NCBI RefSeq assembly: GCF_022539505.1
Contig: NC_061513.1
Coordinates: 179,024,017 to 179,088,016 of the forward strand
Source: Lolium rigidum
Lineage: Eukaryota > Streptophyta > Magnoliopsida > Poales > Poaceae
Reading direction: 5' to 3'
DNA: 64,000 nucleotides
The position numbers were made by a program, and so were the translations under genes. Positions 23,301 through 33,582 of the stretch are shown here, one piece after another. The notes under the pieces are model-generated. The model did not search any database, was not told where the DNA came from, and saw only the letters and a program-made list of their open reading frames with translations. Each line of letters opens with the position of its first letter. The first letter of the stretch is position 1.

Positions 23301-25118
23301 CATCATGGCGAAGCTGGCGTGCTTGCTGGCGTGGCGAAAGGGGGACGAGATAGCTCGGGTTGCATCCATGTCTGGCACGGGTACTGGCAGCGAATCTTTG
23401 AAGAGGACGACGGCGACGGTGCACGCGCGGGCTTTGGAGCGTCTCTAGGATGTAGCTGGCGTCGAGGTGATCACGCGTGCGCAAGGAGAGAGGGAGAGGA
23501 GTGCTGACGCGATCGGGCGAGACCGCGTTCTGGCGCGTCCAGTGGCGTGCCAGTGCACGCTCTGGCGTGGCCTGGACGTGGTGATCATGTCGAGGCTAGG
23601 GTTTTGGAAGCATCCTCTTGGCAAGGGACCTTGTCTAGCATGCTCAGCATTGCCTGGTGAGTCTAGATAACAAGGTCAGAGGGAGAGGTGAGGTCCAGGG
23701 GCAGGGGTGGCATGATGGTGCTCACCACGCTAACATGGGGTGGCATGGGAGTGGTGCAGAGCTCTCCTTGGGTCAACAATGGCATGGTTATGATCAGTGT
23801 GATGAGTCAAGTCTAAAAGACAAAGTGAGGGTGACCAGAGGGGTAGGATGGCATGGGTTGGCATGGTGATGTCCAATTCAATGGCATGGGCTTGGCATTG
23901 ATCTTGCGTGCCTACTTCTTGTGTAACAAAGGTCTTGCAAGCTTGAGAGGGGTGAGAGGAGTGTGTTTGACAAGGTGAGCATGGTTGGGGAAGGCTAGAG
24001 TGTGCACATTTAATCCAAGTCAAATTGTGTATGTGGCACATGCAATGATGTGGCATGCTTGAGCATGATGATCATGACAAGGTTGTGTCACTTCATTGAG
24101 GTGCTTTTAGGGTACAAGGTGTACTATCAAGGAGTACAAGAGAGAGAGGGTAAAAAGCAAAAAGGGATGGGTAAAGTGAATTGTACCTCCATTTCACTTT
24201 ATGTGAACTACTCATGTCTCATGCACTTGTCTCTCTTGTGTTTAATTTTGGCCAAACTTCTGCAAGAAGGTGTTTTAAATGAGTTTTGGCAATAATGTGT
24301 GGCATTGGTTTGAAATTTGGAGAGGTTTGGTGAAATTTCTAAAAAGTGGGGGAATCTAGAATCTGTTTCAACATAGCATCTTGGGTTGACTAATTTGAGC
24401 AATGGTCAATGATCTGGTCAAGGTGGTCAACACCAAAGTTGTTCAACTTGATGAGGTATTGGATGAGGTGCAAAGAGTTGGCAAGGTTTGGTTTAAGAAT
24501 CTCCTAATAAAAGGGCTCAAAGTGGGTATGTTGTTAAAATTGTCACATGTGACCATCATCACATGCAACATGCAAATTTCATTTCTTTGATTTTTGATTT
24601 GATTTTTCTTGAACCAAAAGATGTTTTTGAGTGTTGAGATGGTATATAAGAGTGATCCAACCATTCACACCAAGTCTTAGGGTCAAAATTCTCAAATTCA
24701 CAAATTGGCTATTTACTATCATAAGCCTCTAAGTAAAGTTTGGTTTTCTTTTTATTTTCTTTTGTTTCACCTTGGATTTGATTTATTAAGCACTAGATAG
24801 TGTTGATTAATGTTTTCAAAACATCTACACAAGGTAGAAGGGTCTAAGTCAAAGTTTTACAAAAATAGCCATAGGCACATAGGCCCTTTTCTTATTTAAT
24901 TTCTTTTTTTTGTTTCACCTTGAAAGGTGAAAAGAAAGTAAGTTTTAGGGTTTAGGATCATTTTCAAACACTTTAACAAATAAACAAGGCAAAGATCATC
25001 AACTACAAGTATGAGCACTATGCTCCTTATAGGACTTAAATAAAGTTTTTGTTGTTTCCAAAATTTGGAATAAGTGAAACTCCTTTTCTTCTTTGTTTTA
25101 AAATTTTGGGATGTTACA
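20332..25118 (-). repeat. Gypsy 3' LTR (uninterrupted copy)
   Basis: 4787 bp, very similar along its length to the copy starting at 27369. It keeps the empty insertion site (GCTAGGGTTTTGGAAGCATCC, about 23595-23615) that is occupied by a nested element in the other LTR. Short ORFs occur in both copies (e.g. 23110-23484 and 30148-30522) but they lie in LTR sequence and are not supported as genes. Confidence 0.92.
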
Positions 25119-25133
25119 AACCCTTCCCCCTTA
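25119..25133 (-). other. Gypsy polypurine tract
   Basis: The minus strand reads TTTAAGGGGGAAGGGTT right before the LTR start TGTAACATCC. Confidence 0.8.
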
Positions 25134-25164
25134 AACAAATCTCATCCCGAGATTTTAAGAAAAT

Positions 25165-26394
25165 TTAGGTTCCTAAGAGAGATTGGGCGAATGGGTTAAC
25201 AGGAGACATACTTGGCATGGCCTTAGGTGCTTCTGGTGCTTCTGTTGCGTTCATGTGGTAGAGACGGCCGTTGTGGTTGTTCTGGTTCCTCGTGGCTGCG
25301 AAGCGGCGCTGTTGCTGGGCAAGTGCAGCGGTATTGGGGGCAGTCTTGGCAAGTTTCTTGGGGAATTCATTGGAGTAATGACCCACAGTTCCACATTCAT
25401 AGCAGGTTACCGTTGACTTATCCTTTGGGGTGACGGGGATGGCATTTCTTCCAGTCCTCGGGCCAGGGTTGGTGGTGTTGTTGTTACCATGGTTATTGTT
25501 GTTGTTGTGGTTGTTGTTGTTGTTGTGGCTGTTGTTGTTGTTGCCTCCGGGCTTCGGGGGTCCTCCATTGTTGTTGGAGTAGTTTGGGCGGTATGTCTGA
25601 GCAGTTGGCTTGTTGTGTCTTGGGGTAAATCCTCCAAACGAGTTGTTGCGGTATTTCTGTGTATGGTGGAGTCCATTCTGGTTCATCATTCTTCGCTTGT
25701 GGTTCTCGTTGGCTTGATGCAGCTTCCCTTCCATCTGTATTGCTGAGTCCACCAAGGCTTCCAAGTCAGCGAACAGGATGTTCACTAACACAGTCTGCAT
25801 CTCATCGTGCAGTCCATTCAGAAATCTCTCCTTCCTATTCTCGTTGGTGTCGGTCTCATCCGGGGCGTACCTTGACAGAGTGAGAAATCTGTCGCGGTAT
25901 TCCACCATGGACATTCTTCCTTGTTTGAGTTCCCGGAACTCGTCTCTCATCTTCTTGATCAGTCCTTGGGGCACGTGGTACTTGCTGAACTTGAGTTTGA
26001 AGTCTTCCCAAGTCATCATATGTCCCGCATTCATTGCACGGGCACTTGTCCACCAGGCTCTTGCAGGTCCTGACAGGTAGTGGGCGGCGAACAGTACTTT
26101 TTCTGCGGCTTCAACTCCCACAACTTCTAGGTTGTTCTCCATGGTTTGGAGCCAGTCATCAGCATCTAGGGGGTCTTCTGTCTTGCTGAACATTGGAGGG
26201 TTGGTGTTCTGAAAGTTCTTCAGCTTTGATCCAGGGTGATCATGGTTTCCATGGCCTTGATTGGTCTGTGCTATCTTCTGCAGTGCAGCAATATTGGCTT
26301 GTCTTTCCGCTCTTTCTACTTCTCGGTCTGCCATCATCATCTGCAACATCAGCAGCATGGCGTCTTGGTTCGTGCTGCGGGTTGGTGGGGCCAT
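25165..26394 (-). CDS. Gag polyprotein of the Gypsy element
   Basis: 409 aa, open from an ATG at 26394. The N terminus has a Met-rich helix with coiled-coil character (residues ~8-40). A Retrotrans_gag capsid domain follows (about 75-200; AWWTSARAMNAG, MTWEDFKLKFSKYHVP, EYRDRFLTLSRYAP). An Asn-rich low-complexity linker (about 280-320) comes next, then a zinc knuckle near 340-353. The knuckle reads CYECGTVGHYSNEF: the fourth ligand, normally Cys, is Phe, so zinc and RNA binding is probably weakened. Gag forms the virus-like particle and packages element RNA. The ORF stops shortly before the polypurine tract, where pol would be in an autonomous relative. Confidence 0.9.
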   Translation of the reverse strand: MAPPTRSTNQDAMLLMLQMMMADREVERAERQANIAALQKIAQTNQGHGNHDHPGSKLKNFQNTNPPMFSKTEDPLDADDWLQTMENNLEVVGVEAAEKVLFAAHYLSGPARAWWTSARAMNAGHMMTWEDFKLKFSKYHVPQGLIKKMRDEFRELKQGRMSMVEYRDRFLTLSRYAPDETDTNENRKERFLNGLHDEMQTVLVNILFADLEALVDSAIQMEGKLHQANENHKRRMMNQNGLHHTQKYRNNSFGGFTPRHNKPTAQTYRPNYSNNNGGPPKPGGNNNNSHNNNNNHNNNNNHGNNNTTNPGPRTGRNAIPVTPKDKSTVTCYECGTVGHYSNEFPKKLAKTAPNTAALAQQQRRFAATRNQNNHNGRLYHMNATEAPEAPKAMPSMSPVNPFAQSLLGT

Positions 26395-26665
26395 CTGAAC
26401 ATTGAGGTAGATGATAAGATAAGAGGGAAGTTTCTATGGTTTGTTTGGTTTAAAGTTCAAAAAAAAGTTCAAAACTTGAAAACTTGAGTAGTGTTGAGGG
26501 GGTAAAAACCAACAACACTTTTTCATTCATACCAAGCATCACATATTACCAAGCTAACACACCGTTGGTTTGAAGAACCATTCATTCATACAAGGGGATC
26601 TGATACAAACTCACACCTACGAGAGTGCTCTAATGATACTACTCTTCATGGTGGGTTCTTCATCT

Positions 26666-27139
26666 TCATGGGTAATGTGCTTGGCGAAAGGCGAGCGCGT
26701 TGTCCAACTCCTTGCGGGTCTTGTACAGCATGAAGTCCAGGTATGCCACATAGTGGTTCATCTCCGGGTGCGGTGGTATGGTTATTGGCCTTCCCATGGG
26801 GTCATGTCTTGGGTAGTAGATGAAGCGAGTGTTCTCGAGATTGTTCACATTCTGCCCACACAGACGGGCAATTGCTTCTTGCATGGCTTTGACTATTCCT
26901 TCCTTCCAAGTGTTTCCCGGTACAGAAAACCAGATGGTTTCCCAAATGGGGGCTCCAAGCTTTCCTCTCAGATCTGCAGTAACTTCCCATCGAGGTTGTC
27001 CTCCCGACTGATTATTGAGTGGCACTCCAAAGAACTCAGGATACGGGCGTCCTAGATATTCAACTAGTTGCTTCAAATCATTTTCAAACATTAGGTTTCC
27101 TCCGTGGCCAAGCTGATAGGACTTGCAGGTGTACTCCAT
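26666..27139 (-). CDS. Accessory ORF between primer site and gag (dsRBD-like layout)
   Basis: 157 aa, sense orientation, starting about 210 nt after the primer site and ending about 270 nt before gag. I do not recognise a named family. The order of predicted elements resembles a double-stranded RNA binding domain: an early helix (MFENDLKQLVEYLG), a strand/loop with PYPEFFGVPLNN, strands QPRWEVTADLRG and TIWFSVPGNTW, then a basic C-terminal helix (KEGIVKAMQEAIARLCG). A second, more acidic part (RFIYYPRHDP, HPEMNHYVAYLDFML, RKELDNALAF) follows. It is intact while pol is gone, which hints that it is useful or recently inserted. The dsRBD idea is inference only. It could be a leader-encoded fragment captured from a host gene. 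Confidence 0.6.
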   Translation of the reverse strand: MEYTCKSYQLGHGGNLMFENDLKQLVEYLGRPYPEFFGVPLNNQSGGQPRWEVTADLRGKLGAPIWETIWFSVPGNTWKEGIVKAMQEAIARLCGQNVNNLENTRFIYYPRHDPMGRPITIPPHPEMNHYVAYLDFMLYKTRKELDNALAFRQAHYP

Positions 27140-27350
27140 CTGTGAAGAATTAGGATGAGTAAGTTAGAGAAGTGGTCAAGTGTGCAAAATTTTAGGTAGG
27201 ATCACAAGGAAAGGTAGAGCATGGGTTCCTCATTTTGAAAAGATCTCAAGGATAAGAGTGAGAACAAGTTTTCATACATATTCACTTCCTTTGTTTTGAA
27301 ACTAAGTTTTTCAGACGTCCATTCTAACTAGGGTCTCCTAAGGTCAAACA

Positions 27351-27365
27351 ATGGCTCTGATACCA
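27351..27365 (-). promoter_or_regulatory. Primer binding site of the Gypsy element
   Basis: The minus strand reads TGGTATCAGAGCCAT, complementary to the 3' end of initiator tRNA-Met, 3 nt inside the 5' LTR (which starts at 27369 on the + strand). Confidence 0.9.
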
Positions 27366-30300
27366 ACTTGTCAACACCCGGATTTTTAAGTCTAGATGCC
27401 TATTATGCCGTACATCGCAATCCCAGGAATATTGTTTTTGCGAGACATAATAGATTGATATCACAACACATCATTCATTACATACCATAATTGTCTTACA
27501 ACGAAGGATCACATGATCCAGTCTTAATACAACACAGAGGATCTAGAGATCCTATTACAAAACACATAGCGGAAGCGAAGTAGCAGTCGTGGTCCATCTG
27601 TTCCACAGGCAACTGTTGACGTCAGGAGTAGTCCTAGTTGTCGTAGACGTCCTGCTGTCCTTCATCCTGGTACTGGGGCTCTTCTTCATAGTCTAGCCAT
27701 TTGAATAGCCAGGGACACAACCATGAGTACTTTAAAGTACTCGCAAACTAATACAAGTGTAAGTACTATCAACTATGGTAAGGGGGTTCTAAGCTCTAGT
27801 TTCATTTGCATAAAGGCAGTTTTATTTCGTAAGCATTTAATAAACAGAGACTCCTCATTTTCCTAACTTAACTCAAGTGGGAACATTAGTGTCATTCCCA
27901 CACCTCTGTTGTGATTCAAAGTCAAAGCCACCTTTCAAACTCAAGTCACAAGTCACCATTCATATTTTGGAAAAGTTCTGATGACGGAACCGTATGGCCT
28001 TTCCAACTGTCCATGACCGCGGACGCGGCTATTCGAATAGGTTTACACTCTGCAGAGGTCGTACACTTGTGCCACAATAATTGCAATAGTCCGTCAGGGG
28101 TAACTGGCCCTGATTTATCGCACTCAGTGCGCGGACTACCAATCATAACCTTTCATTTACATACCCTAGTATAGGCACCTCTCCCCATGAGCTTGGCCTC
28201 CCGGTGAGAGCAAACCGCCAACCCGAGAACTGCACAGGGCTTGGGTAGGACATTCACCTCATTTCACGTCATTTCACTTTCAATGGAGGCAGCCTCGGCA
28301 TAACCCCTATGACGCTTGTTCAGAGGGAACCCATACTAAAATACATAAGTTTCCAGTTAAGTCTTACCCAGATTCAGGTATTGTGGGGGTACTTAAGAAT
28401 TGGAATGGTATCGCATCCGAACCCAACCATCAGTTTTTGTAAAGTTCACCATGTCATTCACAATTGATATTCACCTTCAAAATCTTTCAATAGAATGACT
28501 CATCATTCCAAGGTTTTCAAATCATTGGTTTTCACAAGTTCCCATCTAGAGTAGTCACTTTTAATTTTAGCACTAGCAACTAGTCATGAGGGGTGCTAAT
28601 CAACTTGTATTGCTCTAGGCTAAGTTTGATGCTCTTGTACTACTCCATCTCTAGACCAAGTGAAATCATGAATCAAAAATAAACTTTGATAAACCAAAGT
28701 CAAAAACTTGTAAGGTAAAAACTTGGGATAGGATCATTAAGCATAAAGTAATATGTAATGGTGCCTTGCTCTTATATAGCTTTGCACTAGGGCAACTTGC
28801 AAGAATATTAGCTTGCAATAGTCTAGCTTGCCTTGATTGGTGTAGTGATCAAAGTTCTCTTCTTCTTCTTCTTGGTAGAAGACCTCCTCCTCTTGATAGT
28901 CTCCGGTACTAGCGTCTATAAACGAATACGAGGATACAATCACCAAACAATACTTAAGTAGACTTCATTAGCCTTGATGGCTCACACAAATGATCTAGCA
29001 TCATCACCTAACATTACTCAACATTAAGCTAGGGTTTCTTTACTTAGTGTTTGGAAAATAATTTCCTCTCATTGAAATGTGGATTAGGGTTTCTCTTTAG
29101 TTTGGAGAAATAATTTCCTCTCATTGAACCTTGTTAAGATTTAATTTCCTCAAATACCAAGTATGAGATTATGTTGACCAATGTCAACACTTCATATTTA
29201 CTATTTGGGGAAAATGGTTTAAACGAGATTTATTATCTCATGCAATTTAAGTAACTATGTGTTTTAAGATCCTCAAGTGAGTAAGTATGAGAACTTGCAA
29301 CTAAGGTCATCACATTACTTCATAACACTTGGGGGAGATGATTTAAATGAGGTGGTACACCTCATAGATTTGAAACCCTAATTTTGAAATAGTTTAAATG
29401 GGCTAGAATTTGACTACAAAGCCAATATTTTGCTCTAGCCCATGATCATATGAAACAACCATATCATATTTTTGCATAAACAATTAGAGTTTTTGAAAAG
29501 TGAATTATGAGAATTTGAATCATCTCAAAATTCATCATGGTTGATTTTATAAATTTATTTGAATTCTGAAAACTCTCTGACTTGTTATTTTTACAGTTCA
29601 AATTCTACAATAGATCTTGGGTTCTAACCAGTGGGGTTGGATGGAGATTTTCATAAGCTTTCCAACAATATAAAGTTCATCAAATTTGGTTGAGTGGATT
29701 CGAAGTTATTTGATTTTGAACAAAGCATCTGTAAAGAATTTGTGTTATAAATCAAATTAACTAATTCAAATTGGTGGGCTGCGCGGGAAAATTAACGGGC
29801 CGGCCCAGCTTCGCTCTGGCGCTCAGCGGGCCGTCTGACGGGGTGGGGCCCAGGCGTCAGTGAGATTTAAACGCCGAAGCGGTACGCAGTGAGATGAGCC
29901 GTTGGATTAGAGGAGAATCGCACGGCCCAGGGTCGTCGTCTACGTCGACGAGACCCAGGGTTACTGCGGCGAGGCTAGGGGGTCGGAGGGTCACCTGAAC
30001 TCCGGCGAGGGGTTGGCGAGGTGCAGGAGGAGGTTGTCGAGGATGGGGAAGCTGCTGGTACAAACGGCGGCTCCAGAGGTGGCGACAATCGTCGGCTTCT
30101 TCTGCAGCACCGCCGCGGGCTCCGGCGAGAAATTGGACGGCTGCAGGCTAAATTGGCGAGAGAGAAAGCTCGAAGGGGTTTAGAGGAAGGAGAGGAGGCG
30201 AATGGTGTGCTGGAGAAGGGTCGGGGCTTGCTCTATTTATAGGCGCGAGGAGGTGCTGTGAGTGCCCGTGGAGGTCGACGGTGGCTATGGCGTCTGGAGC

Positions 30301-30639
30301 TGCGAAGGGGCAAGAGAGTGGGCGCGTGAGAGGGCTGGCATCATGGCGAAGCTGGCGTGCTTGCTGGCGTGGCGAAAGGGGGACGGGATAGCTCGGGTTG
30401 CGTCCATGTCTGGCACGGGTACTGGCAGCGAATCTTTGAAGAGGACGACGGCGACGGTGCACGCGCGGGCTCTGGAGCGTGTCTAGGATGTAGCTGGCGT
30501 CAAGGTGATCACGCGTGCGCAAGGAGAGAGGGAGGGGAGTGCTGACGCGATCGGGCGAGACGGCGTTCTGGCGCGTCCAGTGGCGTGCCAGTGCATGCTC
30601 TGGCGTGGCCTGGACGTGGTGATCATGTCGAGGCTAGGG

Positions 30640-30644
30640 TTTTG
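30640..30644. repeat. Target site duplication of the nested element
   Basis: TTTTG, repeated at 37487-37491. The unoccupied sister LTR has a single TTTTG at the same place. Confidence 0.92.
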
Positions 30645-31687
30645 TGATGAGGTCTAAGACCCCATTTGTGGCCCGATCTTGCGGTTGACCCGAAATCCAA
30701 GGAGGGAGAGAGGGAGAGCGCGAAGAACACGATGAACACGAAGAACTCACGCACACCAACCCAATACAATCGATAATTACCCCCGTGGCTCGATGGACCA
30801 CGCCAATAGAATCAACCCGGGAGAGACGCGCGGTAGAATCCCGGAGTGAGAGATCGGTGAGGGAGATGAATCATGGAGTGGGAGAGAGAGTGGGTAGCAC
30901 TAGAATCTCACACTCACAAATCCATACATCCATCAAGGGTTGCCTTGGATACAAAGGGGATGAAACCCTAGGGAGACAAAGCTCAAAGTCATGTTTAAGC
31001 CTAAATCTTGTCTAAAGAGGTAAGGGGGCGACCGGGGTGCTTATATAGGCATACAAGGCAGCTCGGGTCGAACGGGTACAAGTTGGTGGGGTCAAACCCG
31101 TGAAATCCGGTCACGGGGCCGGTTGGACCGGGTCCGGGACCGGGCCATCCGGTTCCAAACCGGATTCAGGCCGGACGTGACCGGACGGGGCTTCGGGAGC
31201 CCCGGGATTGCTTCCGGATGGCACCGGTCGACGTTCCGGTCGAAAACCGGCCCGGCCGGTCAGGAGGCCGGTCAGACCGGGCCTGGGACCGGGTGGGCCG
31301 GTCATAGGGCCGGTTGACCGGGCCTGGGACCGGCCGGCCTTCCTCCTCCCGCCTCTTCTTCCTCTTCCTTCCTTCTTCCTTCATTCTTCTTCTTCTCTCT
31401 TCCTTGCACCATGGGAGTTCCTTCTCTCCGGTTCCTCGATGACTCTTGTACCTAATAACATGTAACACACCGACATGAGGTAGCATTCCATCCAAGGTAT
31501 TGACGAGGTCGAGTGTCGAGAGGAAGGAGTTCACGTTGACATATATGGCGGGGGTTTGTGTTGTTGGTCCACTTGGGGGACTCCTTGGCCATGGTGTAGC
31601 GTCGATGATAGGCGGGGTTGCGCTTGTTGGTCCACTTGGGGACTCCTTGGCCATGGTGTAGTGTCGATGATAGGAGGGGCTACATCA
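30645..31687 (-). repeat. 3' LTR of nested element
   Basis: 1043 bp. It contains a CCGGT/ACCGG-dense block (about 31110-31345) and a pyrimidine tract (CTTCCTT/CTTCTT) at 31345-31410. Confidence 0.9.
31110..31345. repeat. CCGGT/ACCGG palindromic array in LTR
   Basis: Dense alternating GGCCGGT, ACCGGGCC and CCGGTTGACCGG units. The partner LTR array (36905-37135) differs by gain or loss of short units such as CCGGGA, showing slippage. Confidence 0.8.
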
Positions 31688-32953
31688 TCTCCCCCCCCCC
31701 CCTTGGGGAAGAGTCGTCCTCGACTCTTGTTCCTCCTCACCGACGGTGTAGTCCATGATGCTTGTCCCATGTTGTGGTAGAGGGATAAAGTCGCGGTCGA
31801 AGAAGAGCTTGGGGAAAAACAACTTGCGAAAGGAAAGCTTGTGCATGCCAAATTTGTGATCGGCGAACAAAAGGCTCTCAATAAAACACGAAGCATCAAG
31901 TCGTTTCTCCAAGAGGCATTTGGCAAAAATGGGAACCAAAATAGTGTCGATGTATCCAAAATGTGGTAGGGCAAAAATTTGTGCATGTAAGAGTTGTAAG
32001 GTGTCAAAAATGTGTGGTGTAGCATTGTCCCAAACAAGTGGAACAAACAAAAGGCAAGTGTCGGTGGCAAAATTTGGGGCAAAATTGTTATGTGCAATGG
32101 CAAAGCGATGGGGACTTCGAACTTGGGAGAGTATGGTTGGCTTTAGCCGAGTATGAGTGTCCTCAAGTGTGAAAGAATCCATTGCTATTGGCAAAGATGA
32201 AATGAGAAATCCAAAGAAGAGCAAATTTTTGTGTGACATGTGGCACAAGGTGCATAAGGTGTCTCTCTCATGTATGACATGGTCCTTGAGATTGTCTGAG
32301 TGTATGATGAAAGCATCAAGACATACAACAACCATTGTGCCAACAAGATGTTTCAAGATGTGTTGCATACGAGGCAAAAGAGGTGACAAGGAGTTGGACC
32401 AAACCGGAAACTCGACAAGGCAAGTCGGAAACACACGAGAGCGAAGGCTTGTGGGAACATACCCTTTGGTGTGATTCCCGCGGGTTAGGTCCTTGTTGGG
32501 GTAGCTCTCAATTGAGCGTTTCGTGAGCTCATGCTCCGTGGCGGTGGAAGTTGTCATTCGGGTACCTATACACACAAAAGAGAAAACAAAAAGTGTGTGT
32601 GCATGGTAGAGGAACACATCATCCATCATGATGTTCCATGTCTTGTGCACATCACCATTAGTGTCAATCAAGATAGTATGAAATGCATGGCGATGGTGCA
32701 TATGGCAAGAAGGTGCATTCATGGCATGTGGTAACTCATGATCATCAAAAAGTGAGAAGGCTATGGGGGCCATCTCGTGAACATAGAAATAAGCATTCTT
32801 GCATACCAAGCATAAGAAAGAGCAATTGTTCACAATCTTGGATGCAATGATCATGGAATGGTGTAAGCATTTTGGACAAAGCATGCGGAAGCTAATGTCA
32901 TCCTTGTCATTATCATTGCAAGCAATACATGGTAAAGAGCAAGTGGTCGACAT
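31685..32953 (-). CDS. ORF3 of nested element: Cys-rich segment plus degenerate reverse transcriptase
   Basis: 422 aa, open. Residues ~1-70 have paired cysteines (CSLPCIAC, CPKC, CSFLCLVC) suggesting a zinc-ribbon-like fold. Residues ~200-300 align by eye to the palm region of a Gypsy reverse transcriptase: a MQHILKHLVG helix, then VVVCLDAFIIHS where active enzymes have (Y/F)xDD-ILIYS, then FFGFLISSLPIAMD and SQVRSPHRFAIAHNNFAPNF. The second catalytic Asp is Ala, and the fingers and RNase H are absent, so polymerase activity is excluded. The C terminus (DYTVGEEEQESRTTLPQGGGG) runs into the polypurine tract. The ORF overlaps ORF2 by ~100 nt in another frame. A structural or vestigial role is inferred. 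Confidence 0.65.
   Translation of the reverse strand: MSTTCSLPCIACNDNDKDDISFRMLCPKCLHHSMIIASKIVNNCSFLCLVCKNAYFYVHEMAPIAFSLFDDHELPHAMNAPSCHMHHRHAFHTILIDTNGDVHKTWNIMMDDVFLYHAHTLFVFSFVCIGTRMTTSTATEHELTKRSIESYPNKDLTRGNHTKGYVPTSLRSRVFPTCLVEFPVWSNSLSPLLPRMQHILKHLVGTMVVVCLDAFIIHSDNLKDHVIHERDTLCTLCHMSHKNLLFFGFLISSLPIAMDSFTLEDTHTRLKPTILSQVRSPHRFAIAHNNFAPNFATDTCLLFVPLVWDNATPHIFDTLQLLHAQIFALPHFGYIDTILVPIFAKCLLEKRLDASCFIESLLFADHKFGMHKLSFRKLFFPKLFFDRDFIPLPQHGTSIMDYTVGEEEQESRTTLPQGGGGR
31688..31704 (-). other. Polypurine tract of nested element
   Basis: The minus strand reads AAGGGGGGGGGGGGAGA just before the 3' LTR. Confidence 0.8.
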
Positions 32954-33567
32954 ATTGCAAGCAATGGTGGAAAATTGAAGCTCTCATAGCATGGCATGGT
33001 CATGGTATCACAAGCATTCACTTCCACATGATCAACAATGTTATCAAGCAAAGTATCGCATGTGAAAATGAAAGTAGCATGTGACGTAGCAAATGTATCA
33101 TCAAGATCATGCATGCACTCATAAGTCATCATGTCCACTAGTGGGATCATGGCATCATCAACACCTATGTTGTTACCTTTGTAGGCCGACTCATTTGAGG
33201 TAGGTGTTGTGGAAGTAGGAGGATCCATGTAGTCGACATGTCCGTCTTGGAGCAAGCATGGTGAGATATCATCATCTTCATGCACCATGTACATCGTCTC
33301 CATGATCGGGAACTCGTCCTCCGTGGAACCTAGTGCAACATAAGAAGACACAAACGAGGGAGAGGTTAATGTGTTGGCAAATGTGATGTCCTCCATGGAC
33401 CTATCATCTACCTCTCTCAACTCACTTAGTGTATCACTCATGTCCTCCAAATGGAAGCACTGAAACTCACATATGGGGTGGAAGTCACTCAACTCACTAT
33501 CACTCTCACTCAAGTGGGCTACGTGGCTCTCATGCTCACATGGGATTGGTACCAACTCATCGATCAA
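32851..33567 (-). CDS. ORF2 of nested element: acidic protein
   Basis: 238 aa, rich in Asp/Glu/Met/Thr (SESDSELSDFHPICEF, LREVDDRSMEDITFANTL, MVHEDDDISPCLLQDGH). No catalytic motif is recognised. It is in the same frame as ORF1, separated from it only by a single TAG codon (33583-33585) and 15 further nucleotides, so the two may once have been one protein or may be joined by stop-codon readthrough. The start codon is not certain, because the frame is open up to the TAG. Confidence 0.5.
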   Translation of the reverse strand: MIDELVPIPCEHESHVAHLSESDSELSDFHPICEFQCFHLEDMSDTLSELREVDDRSMEDITFANTLTSPSFVSSYVALGSTEDEFPIMETMYMVHEDDDISPCLLQDGHVDYMDPPTSTTPTSNESAYKGNNIGVDDAMIPLVDMMTYECMHDLDDTFATSHATFIFTCDTLLDNIVDHVEVNACDTMTMPCYESFNFPPLLAICRPLALYHVLLAMIMTRMTLASACFVQNAYTIP

Positions 33568-33582
33568 GCATATAGGAGTAGG

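Noticed and set aside
23110..23484. 124-aa ORF repeated in both Gypsy LTRs
   Set aside because: Conserved only because the LTRs are duplicates. Arg/Pro-rich composition, GC-rich region, no domain.
25407..25746. Poly-Thr and poly-Val ORFs
   Set aside because: Other-frame translations of the Asn-rich linker of the Gypsy gag.
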